A stretch of DNA of 53,718 nucleotides, taken from positions 1 to 53,718 of the forward strand of contig CAMVJQ010000011.1 in NCBI GenBank assembly GCA_947167845.1. The letters are read 5' to 3'. The DNA comes from an uncultured Prevotella sp. (GTDB lineage Bacteria; Bacteroidota; Bacteroidia; Bacteroidales; Bacteroidaceae). Positions 16,840 to 25,856 of this stretch are shown here, piece after piece. The translations under genes were made by a program, and so were the position numbers. The notes beneath the pieces were generated by a model. The model saw only the letters and a list, made by a program, of their open reading frames with translations, was not told where the DNA came from and made no database searches. Positions within the stretch are counted from its first letter, which is position 1; each line of letters opens with the position of its first letter.

Positions 16840-17601
16840 ATGAGTCAGAAAGCAACAATCATTGCAGGTCCCTGCGTGATAGAGTCGGCTGAACTGCTTG
16901 ACACAGTAGCACGCAAGTTGGTAGAAATCAACGGGAAACTGGGGACAGACATAATATTCAAGGCGTCATTCGACAAGGCTAACCGCACGTCGATACACTC
17001 ATTCCGTGGACCAGGTCTGGAGCGCGGACTTCAGATGTTAGCCGACGTCAAGGAGAAATACGGGCTCCGCCTCCTGACCGACATTCATGAGTCTTGGCAG
17101 GCACAGCCTGTTGGCGAGGTTTGTGATGTGCTGCAGATACCCGCCTTCCTCTGTCGGCAGACCGACTTGCTTGTGGCTGCCGCCAAGACAGGGCACATCG
17201 TGAACATCAAGAAAGCCCAGTTCCTCAGTGGACGGGATATGAGATACCCTGTGGAGAAAGCACGTGAGGCAGGGGCTCGTGAAGTGTGGCTGACAGAGCG
17301 CGGCAATATGATGGGCTACAACAACCTGGTCGTCGACTTCCGCAATATCCCCGATATGATGGAGATTGTGCCAACCGTCGTGATGGACTGTACCCATAGC
17401 GTGCAGCGCCCTGGAGGCAGTGACGGCAAGACGGGCGGCGACCGCCGATATGTGCCTCAGATGGCACTGGCCGCCAAGGCCTTCGGAGCCACAGGATGGT
17501 TTTTCGAGGTTCATCCCGACCCTGACCGAGGATTGAGCGATGCGGCCAATATGCTGGAACTTGACAAACTGGAAGGACTCGTTAAAGAACTAATCAAATG
17601 A
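16840..17601 (+). CDS. kdsA: 3-deoxy-8-phosphooctulonate (KDO-8-P) synthase
   Basis: The 253-residue protein condenses PEP with arabinose-5-phosphate to KDO-8-P for lipopolysaccharide. Recognisable stretches are IIAGPCVIESAE at the N-terminus, FKASFDKANRTSIHSFRGPG, LLTDIHE, LQIPAFLCRQTDLL, KKAQFLSG, LTERG and MDCTHSVQRPGG. C12 in GPCVIES is the metal-ligand cysteine of the metal-dependent class; the metal-independent E. coli enzyme has Asn there. FEVHPDPDRGLSDA near the end would hold the other ligands. The stop overlaps the kdsD start by 4 bases (ATGA), so the two consecutive-pathway enzymes are translationally coupled. Confidence 0.95.
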   Translation: MSQKATIIAGPCVIESAELLDTVARKLVEINGKLGTDIIFKASFDKANRTSIHSFRGPGLERGLQMLADVKEKYGLRLLTDIHESWQAQPVGEVCDVLQIPAFLCRQTDLLVAAAKTGHIVNIKKAQFLSGRDMRYPVEKAREAGAREVWLTERGNMMGYNNLVVDFRNIPDMMEIVPTVVMDCTHSVQRPGGSDGKTGGDRRYVPQMALAAKAFGATGWFFEVHPDPDRGLSDAANMLELDKLEGLVKELIK

Positions 17602-18545
17602 GAGCAAGAGACTACGCCAGACAAAGCATCAGAGACGAAGCAGAAGCCGTCATGGGACTGATTCCCCTGTTGGACGACTCGTTCGACGAAGCCGTAGATC
17701 TGATCTATAACTGCAAGGGTAAAATCATCGTGACGGGTGTCGGCAAAAGCGGACATATCGGTGCCAAGATAGCAGCCACATTCTCCAGCACAGGCACCCC
17801 GTCTTTCTTCATCAATCCGCTCGACGTGTTCCACGGCGACCTGGGGGTGATGTCGCATGAGGATGTTGTACTGGCCATCAGCAAATCCGGACAGACGGAC
17901 GAACTGCTCCGCTTCATCCCGATGGTGCTTCACATGCAGATCCCAATCATCGGCATGAGCGGCAACCCAGAGTCGCTACTGGCCAAATACTCTACCTGTC
18001 ATCTGAACGTGGCTGTTGAGAAAGAAGCCTGCCCAATGAATCTGGCGCCCACCAGTTCCACTATGGCGCAACTGGCCATGGGCGACGCACTGGCCATAGC
18101 CCTGATTGAGAAGCGCAATTTCCAACCGCGCGACTTCGCTCAATTCCACCCTGGCGGCGAACTGGGCAAGCGGTTGCTGACTACTGCACAAGACGTGATG
18201 CGTACGGAGGACATGCCGATACTGCCACCGGAGATGCACCTGGGTGAAGCCATCATACTGGTCAGCAAAGGAAAACTGGGACTGGGCGTCGCAGAAGTCG
18301 ACCACAAAATTGTCGGCCTTATCACCGACGGCGACATCCGTAGGGCCATGGAGAAATGGCAGGCAGAGTTCTTCGACCGCACTGTCAGCGACATCATGAC
18401 ACGCGCACCGAAGACTGTACGCCCTGACACCAGAATCACAGACATACAACGCATAATGAACAAATACAAGATACACTCTGTCCTGGTCACCGACGAACAA
18501 AGCCACTTGCTGGGTGTCGTCGACCACTACTCATGTATGATATAA
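17598..18545 (+). CDS. kdsD: Arabinose-5-phosphate isomerase (KpsF/GutQ family)
   Basis: The 315-residue enzyme turns ribulose-5-phosphate into arabinose-5-phosphate, the substrate of KdsA next door. An SIS domain (about 25-180) carries IIVTGVGKSGHIGAKIAATFSSTG and VLAISKSGQTDEL, followed by TSSTMAQLAMGDALA and FHPGGELGKRL. Two CBS domains follow (VMRTEDMPILPPEMHLGEA... and IMTRAPKTVRPDTRITDIQ...). Lengths and order match KdsD/KpsF. The ATG overlaps the kdsA stop. A 13-bp gap leads to the large regulator gene, so all may share one transcript. Confidence 0.93.
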   Translation: MRARDYARQSIRDEAEAVMGLIPLLDDSFDEAVDLIYNCKGKIIVTGVGKSGHIGAKIAATFSSTGTPSFFINPLDVFHGDLGVMSHEDVVLAISKSGQTDELLRFIPMVLHMQIPIIGMSGNPESLLAKYSTCHLNVAVEKEACPMNLAPTSSTMAQLAMGDALAIALIEKRNFQPRDFAQFHPGGELGKRLLTTAQDVMRTEDMPILPPEMHLGEAIILVSKGKLGLGVAEVDHKIVGLITDGDIRRAMEKWQAEFFDRTVSDIMTRAPKTVRPDTRITDIQRIMNKYKIHSVLVTDEQSHLLGVVDHYSCMI

Positions 18546-18558
18546 GAAACAAAGCCTT

Positions 18559-21500
18559 ATGAAAACGATAAAGAAACTGATCTTCGCACTCCTACTCACA
18601 TTGCCCTTAGCAATGCTGGCAAACTACTTGTTTAAGACAATGGACGCCCGCGATGGACTGACCAGCAGCCAGATCAACTGCATCATGAAAGACTCTCGCG
18701 GCTATGTCTGGTTCGGAACCCCCGCCGGCCTGTACCGCTATGACGGCTATGTCTTCAGGAACTTCCAGAGCGATTCACAAGACGGTTCGTCACTGCCAAA
18801 CAGTTATATCAACTCTGTCCAGGAGACACTCGACGGCAACCTGCTGGTGGAGACTGCCGCAGGCTACTGTGTCTATCATCCCCAGTCGGAAAGTTTCGAG
18901 CGGGATATGAAACAAGTGTTCGCCAGAATGGGCATCGAGACCATCCCAAGTATAGTCTATGTAGACCGCCACAAGAACCTGTGGGGCGCCATCCCCAACA
19001 AGGGTGTTGTCTGCTACAACATGCAGCAGCAGTTGCTTTATGAGTTTGGCTATGCCGATGGTGCCCTCGGCGTACCTCAGGGTGTCATCTGCTCTATCAG
19101 CGAGTGTAAGGACGGTGCCCTCATCGTCTATGACGACGGTCGCATCTACTGCTGCGACGTGATGCACCAGCAGCACACTGTCTGGGGAACCAGCGAGATA
19201 GCGAATCGAAAACTGCGCCGTTCAAAGACGCTTAGGGCTTTTGCCGACCAGATGGATAATATCTGGCTCTATGGACAGGGTACATTGTTTAAATATAATA
19301 AGAGCGCCGACTCTTGGGACACCTCCATCGGTGAGTCACTGGGTCTGACAAGCCTCGGCGTCGACCGCAACATCAACGGGATGGCAGGCGACCGCAGCGG
19401 GAATATCTGGATTGGCTCCGACCAGATGGGACTGCTGCGCTATGACGTGAACACACATGAGATAGAGACGGTTCACCCCCGTAACATGAATGACAGGCAA
19501 ATCGCCAAAGATATCATCAGCATCCAGAGCGTCTATGTCGACGACACCGACCTGCTATGGGTAGGAACGGAGAAATCGGGCATTGCCTTTTCCGGCAAAT
19601 ACATCTATCGGTTCGGTTCCGAATTGATAGGCGACATCACAGCCATCGCACAGGCTGACAGTGGAAAAATCTGGTACGGCACCAGCGACAATGGCCTGAT
19701 TGGCTATAACGGCACACTCTCCAGCAAGAAAGTGACTGCCTTGGAGTTCACCAGTGACGGCAGCTTGTGGGTGGGGTCCAAACGCAATGGACTGACACGC
19801 ATAAAGGATGGTTCGGCAACCATCTATTCACAGGCCAAGGACAGCACGCGGTCGACGCTGATAGACGACCATATCAATGACCTCTGCACAGATAAGGTCG
19901 GCAACCTCTGGATTGCCACTAACGGCGGTCTGCAGGTGTATAACCCGAGGATGAACTCCTTCTCTTCTTACACACGAGAAAGCGGCAAGCTGAACACCAA
20001 CAGCGTCACATGTCTGGCATACAATAAGAACAGCAAGGAGAACAACCTGTTCATTGGCACGTCTGAAGGACTGGTCATCCTGAACCTCTCCAACACGGAG
20101 AAGACTGTCCTGACAGGAAACACGACCAACGTCAAAACGTTTACCAACAACTACATCACACAGGTGCTGCAGGATTCGCGCGGACTGTTGTGGATTGGTA
20201 CGCGCGAAGGCCTGAACATTCTTAACCTGGACAATGACCAACTGGACTACCTGACAGAAAAGCAGGGTCTCTGCAACAATAATATATGCGGTCTGGCAGA
20301 AGACAAGAACCATAACATCTGGGTGACAACCAGCAGCGGTGTCTCCCGTGTCGTCATTCAGCGCAACCACGAGGACGGTTCCAACAACTATGGACTTTAC
20401 AACTACACGACAGCCGACGGACTACAGAGCAATGAGTTCAATCCCGGTGCCATTCTCGCAAAGAACGACGGCAACGTATTGTTGGGTGGACTATTCGGAG
20501 TAAACTGGGTGATGGAGAAAGCCTCCGACGAGACAGATGCCCTTCCGCGTGTAATGCTGACACAACTATATATTGGCGAAGAGGAAATTGCCATCGGCCA
20601 TGAATATGACGGAAAGGTTCTGCTGACACAGTCCTTGAACGAGACACCGTCTATCGACCTGAGTTATAATCAGAACACCTTCACCATTAAGTTTGCTGCA
20701 GGCAATTACAACCAGAGTGAGCGCCTCCAGTTCATGTACTGGATGGAAGGGCTCGATAATGACTGGCGCAACGGTAATTCGCTCCTGCACGGTGTCACCT
20801 TCACCGACCTGGGCAGTGGAAAATACACACTCCACGTGAAGGCCATCAGTGCAGAAGGTGCAGTCAGCAACCAGGAGCGCACACTCGTCATCAACATCCA
20901 GCGCCACTGGCTGCTGTCATGGTGGATGCTGCTGGCCTACGCCATCATCCTGATTGTGGCCCTCTACGTCTGGCGTGTCGGCCTGAAACAGATCAAAGCC
21001 ATCAGAAACCGTAAGCATGCCGTCATCAACGAACTCATCAGACAGCGCGAGGAGATCAAGGCGGCCAGCGACGACCTGCGCCAGCCAATGGCCCGCATGA
21101 CATCCATCATTGGCAATCTCTCAGAGAAGGAGAGCGACCTGGAAGAGCGCGAACAACTGAATGCCCTTCACTCACAGATGTTGCAGATCATCACCCGGGT
21201 CAGTGACATGCAGACCAATCTGGAACACCCGGAGGAAAAGGCCAAGAATGCTGTACACGACCGTCTCGAACTCAACGGAAAGGGTGAGATTGCCCTGCCA
21301 GAGATTGAAGGCGACACACTGACATCCGACAGGACTATCTCAAGGGCTGCGCTCGACGCACCAACGATGAAGTTCTCCGTGGTGATGATTGACGACAATG
21401 AAGACTTCTTGAAGTTCGCCACAGCCCGTCTGAAGTATATCTATAACTTCCATGCCTACAACGACATCATGAAGGCAGCGGCTGATATGGAAGATCTTCG

Positions 21501-22359
21501 CCCCGAACTGGTCATCTGTAAGCAGAACATGCCAAGCATGACGGGTAGCGACCTCTGCAATCAGATGAAGACCTCAATCGTCACCGAGAAAGTGAAGTTC
21601 GTGCTGATGACGGAAACAGTACTGACTCCACAGGACATGAGGAAGATGAACATCACCCTGTCGGCTGACGACTATCTGTCGAAGCCGTTCAACTTGCAGG
21701 ATGCCGTGATGCGCTTTAACAAGGTACTGGGCCTTGGCCCCATCGAACTGGACAACAATCTGATTGAAGGTGCGGAAACGCGTATGCTGGAAAGCCAGAA
21801 CGCCAGTATGACGACTGCGACGGAGAGTTACGGCAATGAGCCGGCAGTCACCACCAACACCGACCAGTTCAGTGAGGATGACCCCATCAACCTTGTGGAC
21901 ACTAAAGTTGTCAGAAAACAAGGCTTCCAGCCAAATCAGGAAACGGGACAGACAGCGAATGGATTTACGATTGGTGACGACGATGAAGATGAAGCCAAGA
22001 CACTGACCGACTACTCTATGCTCGATGCAATGGATCAGCAATTGATCAAGAACATAGAACAATATGTGATGCAGAATATGAGCCGCGGACAAATCAGTCT
22101 GGAGGAGATGGCCGGTGCCATGGGTATGGGGCGAGTACCCTTCTTCCATCGTATTCGCACACTGACAAGTAAGACACCAGCAGAATTGGTGCGCGACCTG
22201 CGACTCAAACATGCCTGCATCCTGCTGAAACGAACGAACATCAATATGAGTGAGTTGGCTACCAATATCGGCTTCATGACAGCAGAGAATTTCATCAATA
22301 TCTTCAAAGAGAAGTTTGGTATGACACCACTTGAATACAGACTGAAGCACAGGAAGTAA
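18559..22359 (+). CDS. Degenerate hybrid two-component regulator: propeller sensor, pseudo-receiver, AraC-type HTH, no kinase
   Basis: The 1266-residue protein has an N-terminal signal/anchor, about 14 two-component-propeller repeats (GYVWFGTPAGLYRYD, NIWIGSDQMGLLRYD, LLWIGTREGLNILN and others, residues about 35-640), a Y_Y_Y domain, one membrane helix (about 784-806) and a short cytoplasmic helix. A receiver-like domain (about 936-1060) and an AraC HTH (about 1162-1266, ending FGMTPLEYRLKHRK) follow. The layout is that of Bacteroidota hybrid regulators, with three losses. The H-box reads SDDLRQP, with D838 where the phospho-histidine should be. No HATPase domain exists. In the receiver K988 (ICKQNMP) replaces the phospho-aspartate. 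Signalling by phosphate therefore seems impossible; ligand-driven conformational control or dimerisation is inferred. Its neighbours suggest envelope control. Confidence 0.88.
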   Translation: MKTIKKLIFALLLTLPLAMLANYLFKTMDARDGLTSSQINCIMKDSRGYVWFGTPAGLYRYDGYVFRNFQSDSQDGSSLPNSYINSVQETLDGNLLVETAAGYCVYHPQSESFERDMKQVFARMGIETIPSIVYVDRHKNLWGAIPNKGVVCYNMQQQLLYEFGYADGALGVPQGVICSISECKDGALIVYDDGRIYCCDVMHQQHTVWGTSEIANRKLRRSKTLRAFADQMDNIWLYGQGTLFKYNKSADSWDTSIGESLGLTSLGVDRNINGMAGDRSGNIWIGSDQMGLLRYDVNTHEIETVHPRNMNDRQIAKDIISIQSVYVDDTDLLWVGTEKSGIAFSGKYIYRFGSELIGDITAIAQADSGKIWYGTSDNGLIGYNGTLSSKKVTALEFTSDGSLWVGSKRNGLTRIKDGSATIYSQAKDSTRSTLIDDHINDLCTDKVGNLWIATNGGLQVYNPRMNSFSSYTRESGKLNTNSVTCLAYNKNSKENNLFIGTSEGLVILNLSNTEKTVLTGNTTNVKTFTNNYITQVLQDSRGLLWIGTREGLNILNLDNDQLDYLTEKQGLCNNNICGLAEDKNHNIWVTTSSGVSRVVIQRNHEDGSNNYGLYNYTTADGLQSNEFNPGAILAKNDGNVLLGGLFGVNWVMEKASDETDALPRVMLTQLYIGEEEIAIGHEYDGKVLLTQSLNETPSIDLSYNQNTFTIKFAAGNYNQSERLQFMYWMEGLDNDWRNGNSLLHGVTFTDLGSGKYTLHVKAISAEGAVSNQERTLVINIQRHWLLSWWMLLAYAIILIVALYVWRVGLKQIKAIRNRKHAVINELIRQREEIKAASDDLRQPMARMTSIIGNLSEKESDLEEREQLNALHSQMLQIITRVSDMQTNLEHPEEKAKNAVHDRLELNGKGEIALPEIEGDTLTSDRTISRAALDAPTMKFSVVMIDDNEDFLKFATARLKYIYNFHAYNDIMKAAADMEDLRPELVICKQNMPSMTGSDLCNQMKTSIVTEKVKFVLMTETVLTPQDMRKMNITLSADDYLSKPFNLQDAVMRFNKVLGLGPIELDNNLIEGAETRMLESQNASMTTATESYGNEPAVTTNTDQFSEDDPINLVDTKVVRKQGFQPNQETGQTANGFTIGDDDEDEAKTLTDYSMLDAMDQQLIKNIEQYVMQNMSRGQISLEEMAGAMGMGRVPFFHRIRTLTSKTPAELVRDLRLKHACILLKRTNINMSELATNIGFMTAENFINIFKEKFGMTPLEYRLKHRK

Positions 22360-23607
22360 ATGAAAAATATTAATCTTATAAGTGGACACAGTCTCTCCCT
22401 GATTATACTATTCACGGCACTCAGTTCACTTATATCTGCATCTGCGCAGACCAGTGACTCACTTATAGTCAACCACATGCGCGAACTGGGCATCCAGTTT
22501 ACAACGGGTAATAAAGTGGAATTGCTAATGTCGGGCGAAGCCAAGTTCCAGCGATTGTTCGAGGACATCCGCAACGCTAAGAGCAGCGTCCATCTGGAGT
22601 ACTTCAATTTCCGCAACGACTCCATCGCATCCCTGCTCTTCGACATTTTACGGGAGAAGAGAAGAGAAGGAGTGGAGGTGCGTGCCACATTCGACGGATT
22701 CGGCAATGACTCAAACAATAAGCCGCTGAAGAAAGAGCATCTCAAGAAATTGCACGAAGACGGTATCAACATCTATGAATTCGACCCGATTCGCTTTCCA
22801 TGGATCAATCACATCTGGCCCCGCGACCATCGTAAGATAGTGGTCATCGACGGAAAGATTGCCTATACGGGCGGCATGAATGTGGCCGATTATTATATAG
22901 TAGGTACAGAACAGGTGGGCGAGTGGCGCGATATGCACTGCCGGATAGAAGGACCTGTCGTGAATGAACTACAGTCTATTTTCGCCCGCTTCTGGAAGAG
23001 GCTTGCCAAGGAACCGATCACCGATGCAAAATACTACCGTGGAGCCCCCTGCGGCACGAAGACCATTGGCATTGTCAACCGTGAACCCCGACGCCTCAAC
23101 AAGATAATGCGTAAGTTCTATATCCAGGCCATCGACGATGCCCAGGACTCCATACGGATCATCAACCCCTACCTCACGCTCATCCCGGCATTAAAAAAGG
23201 CCATGAGACGCGCCATGGAACGGGGCGTGAAACTGGAAATCATGGTCTCGGCCAAGTTTGACGAACCACTGACACCTGACCTGGTCTATCGTAATGTCCA
23301 CCGGCTCATGAAACGTGGTGCCGTGATCTGGATCTACCAGCCAGGATTCCACCATTCAAAGATTATGACGGTCGACGGCCGTTTCTGCACTGTCGGCAGT
23401 TCCAATCTTGATGCCAGGGGCATGAAGTTCGACTATGAGGCGAACGCCTTGATCATCGATCCACAGACGACACAGGAACTCAATAAGATGTTCGACAGGG
23501 ACATTGAGAAGAGTATACGCCTGACAGAGGAGGAATGGAAGCGTATGCGCACGGGCTGGCAGAAGTTCAAGACCTGGTGGTTCCTGTGGGTGCCGCTCTT
23601 GATTTAA
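22360..23607 (+). CDS. Phospholipase D-type (cardiolipin synthase-like) protein with signal peptide
   Basis: The 415-residue protein has both HKD motifs of the PLD superfamily: HRKIVVIDGKIAYTGGMN near residue 155 and HHSKIMTVDGRFCTVGSSN near 330, each HxKx4D. This is the pattern of bacterial cardiolipin synthases (ClsA-like), which join two phosphatidylglycerols or use PE. ClsA proteins usually begin with two membrane helices; this one begins with a single signal-like segment ending LSSLISASAQ, so the active sites would be periplasmic. The C-terminus is WFLWVPLLI, a possible membrane foot. The ATG follows the regulator stop with no gap, so expression is tied to that gene. A nuclease or phosphodiesterase role is less likely. 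Confidence 0.82.
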   Translation: MKNINLISGHSLSLIILFTALSSLISASAQTSDSLIVNHMRELGIQFTTGNKVELLMSGEAKFQRLFEDIRNAKSSVHLEYFNFRNDSIASLLFDILREKRREGVEVRATFDGFGNDSNNKPLKKEHLKKLHEDGINIYEFDPIRFPWINHIWPRDHRKIVVIDGKIAYTGGMNVADYYIVGTEQVGEWRDMHCRIEGPVVNELQSIFARFWKRLAKEPITDAKYYRGAPCGTKTIGIVNREPRRLNKIMRKFYIQAIDDAQDSIRIINPYLTLIPALKKAMRRAMERGVKLEIMVSAKFDEPLTPDLVYRNVHRLMKRGAVIWIYQPGFHHSKIMTVDGRFCTVGSSNLDARGMKFDYEANALIIDPQTTQELNKMFDRDIEKSIRLTEEEWKRMRTGWQKFKTWWFLWVPLLI

Positions 23608-23651
23608 GAAGAGCGATTCATGGCATTCGCCCCCCTGGTGCAGGACTACAT

Positions 23652-25856
23652 TCAGAGCAGATAGAGCATCATCTGCCTCTCCGGCTCCGTGACACCATTA
23701 TCCCGCAGCAGTTGCCACTCTTTCTCCAGAATTGACTGTGGCGTCTCTTCTGTCTCTTTCATATAACGGTGGAAACAGTCGGCGGCCTCATCCACATGAC
23801 CGCCAAGCCACAGACAATAGCCGTAGTTCAAGAAGTCATCATCCTGCGGCTTGCCTGACAACAACTGGGAATAGATTTTCTCTGCCTGCTCGTATTTCTC
23901 ATCACAAGTGAGCACCCAGGCAAACACGCGATTGACACTTGCGTCATCAGGCGATTCGTAATTCAGACGATAGAGATCCTTAAGGGCATCAGAATATCGA
24001 TTCATTCGCGACAGACAAACAGCACGGTTCAAGAGATAACTTTTCTTATCTGGCTGCTGTTCCAACAACTGCTCATAGGCTGAAAGGGCTTCCTCATACT
24101 GCTCTTTCCCGAAGAGGGCTCTGGCATACCCCAGAAGGGCCCGTTCATTGTCTGGCTGCAGTTCTAATGCCCGCTGATAGAGTTCCAAGTCTGTTACACC
24201 AGTCTCTTCAGCCTGGAAGTGCTTGTGCTGCACCAGATAACCTGCCATCATATAATGCCTGAAATCTCGGCGGGCCTCACCGCAGTTGGCCAACACACAA
24301 CCTGCATCATACATCATATTCTTCTTCATCAGGAAAGCAGCGACCTCATTGAAGTAGGGTTCCAGATGCGTCTTCGAGAACATAGGGAAGGCGAAGAACA
24401 AAAAGTGCAGTTGCCCGTGGTCAAACGGATTGAAGAACTCACTGCGATAGGAATAGAGACGGAAGAAGCGATAGAGGTCCTGCAAATAGGTCCGGCGGAT
24501 AAAGGCAGCACTCTGGCTCTCCTCCTTCAGCACCTCAGCGACACTGGCTTCTCCGCGTTCCATCATCTCACGCAACTGCTGGGGAATCTGATTCACCACC
24601 TGACCGAAGGCCAGCATGAATGAATACTTGTCGCTGTTGCAGAATGGACCTACGGTCATCATACCATGCAAGAAACGGTTCTTGCTGAAACGGCTGACTG
24701 TCTCTGCGATACCTGGATGATTCAGATAAAAGGGGACGAACCAATTGCAGATCTCCTGAAAGAAAGAGAAACGCTTCATCTGGGAGAAACCGCCGAAATA
24801 GATGTCAGACCCTTGTTTCTGCATCGACTGCATCCGTTGGAAACTCTCCTCCATCTGCTCCATCCTGCGCTCCTCGGCATCAGGATGCAGTATATCGTCA
24901 AGCGGACTGTCTTCTATCTCTTCGATGCCATTTTTCGTCACCCGGAAATGGCTGTTGTTCAGAAGATCAGGCATGATCTCCTTTTGAATCGTTTGATTGT
25001 CTTTCTCAGCATTGATACAGAGGATAATCTGCTGTTGCAACTGAACCAGTTCCTCACAAACAGACTGGTTTTCCAACAGTTTCTCCACTTCCCCCACCAC
25101 ATCGGGATAGAGCACCTGACCGATGTCGTCATGCAGGGCCAACACCCACCCTACCAAGGCTCGCTGACGCACAGGCTCATCTGCCGACTGCTGGTAGACA
25201 TGCAACAACACACGGAATTTAGCAACATCAAAATGATTGAAGAGCGCAAGACTCATACCACTTACCAGCAACTGTTGGTCGTTGGAGTCGATAGTTGGCG
25301 AAAGCAGGATTTCCTCCATGGAAAGGGCCTGTCCGTCAGTCCATATCGTAGAGAGACAGATGTTGTCGAACCACTCACTCATCAACAGGTGATGACGGCG
25401 ATACACCTCCTTCTGCCGCTCTGCCCTGACATGTTCTGGCTCCAGTTCCAGCATCGCCACTTCTGAGACAAATGATTCCAGCGACTCTTTCAGCGACTGG
25501 ATAGACCAGTCACGGGCTGTCACTGTCAGACGCATATAGACAGATGACAGATAGGAAGAGTGCCCCACAGAAAAGGTCAAGGCCGCATTGGCATAGAGCA
25601 CGTACATCCGCCTGAGCAGATTCTCATAGAGAGCAGGCAACTGAGGGTCTCTGAAGCCGCGTTTCCAGTAATCTGTCATCAACTGGAAGTCAGCCCTGAC
25701 AGCCTCCAGTCGATGACCATCGTTATGCCGTGGCCGCGTGGATAGATAGATAGCCATCTGCTTCAGGGCATCACTCAGATTCCGACGCAGCAGACTATTG
25801 TATACATCCTTTAAGGTCTCGTTCTCCATCATACGCTTCACTTCTTTCCCAGCCAC
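23652..25856 (-). CDS. TPR-repeat protein of unknown function
   Basis: This is a large soluble protein of about 725-734 residues without signal peptide. The first 450 residues are helical with no family I recognise. The last 200 hold TPR units, for example YQRALELQPDNERALLGYARALFG, YEEALSAYEQLLEQQPDKKSYLLNRAV and YEQAEKIYSQLLSGKPQDDDFLNYG. The N-terminal part has the motif YFGGFSQMKRFSFFQEICNWFVPF, which could identify the family in a search. The first ATG (25856) lies inside the upstream lipoprotein gene; the paired ATGs at 25832 and 25829 just after its stop are equally good starts. It is co-transcribed with that lipoprotein. A scaffold role is inferred from TPRs only. Confidence 0.8.
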   Translation of the reverse strand: MAGKEVKRMMENETLKDVYNSLLRRNLSDALKQMAIYLSTRPRHNDGHRLEAVRADFQLMTDYWKRGFRDPQLPALYENLLRRMYVLYANAALTFSVGHSSYLSSVYMRLTVTARDWSIQSLKESLESFVSEVAMLELEPEHVRAERQKEVYRRHHLLMSEWFDNICLSTIWTDGQALSMEEILLSPTIDSNDQQLLVSGMSLALFNHFDVAKFRVLLHVYQQSADEPVRQRALVGWVLALHDDIGQVLYPDVVGEVEKLLENQSVCEELVQLQQQIILCINAEKDNQTIQKEIMPDLLNNSHFRVTKNGIEEIEDSPLDDILHPDAEERRMEQMEESFQRMQSMQKQGSDIYFGGFSQMKRFSFFQEICNWFVPFYLNHPGIAETVSRFSKNRFLHGMMTVGPFCNSDKYSFMLAFGQVVNQIPQQLREMMERGEASVAEVLKEESQSAAFIRRTYLQDLYRFFRLYSYRSEFFNPFDHGQLHFLFFAFPMFSKTHLEPYFNEVAAFLMKKNMMYDAGCVLANCGEARRDFRHYMMAGYLVQHKHFQAEETGVTDLELYQRALELQPDNERALLGYARALFGKEQYEEALSAYEQLLEQQPDKKSYLLNRAVCLSRMNRYSDALKDLYRLNYESPDDASVNRVFAWVLTCDEKYEQAEKIYSQLLSGKPQDDDFLNYGYCLWLGGHVDEAADCFHRYMKETEETPQSILEKEWQLLRDNGVTEPERQMMLYLL

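Noticed and set aside
18559..22359. Control of the mannan operon by the large propeller regulator
   Set aside because: It is 5 kb away, on the other strand, and packed with kdsA, kdsD and PLD genes. Nothing in the mannan promoter points to it.
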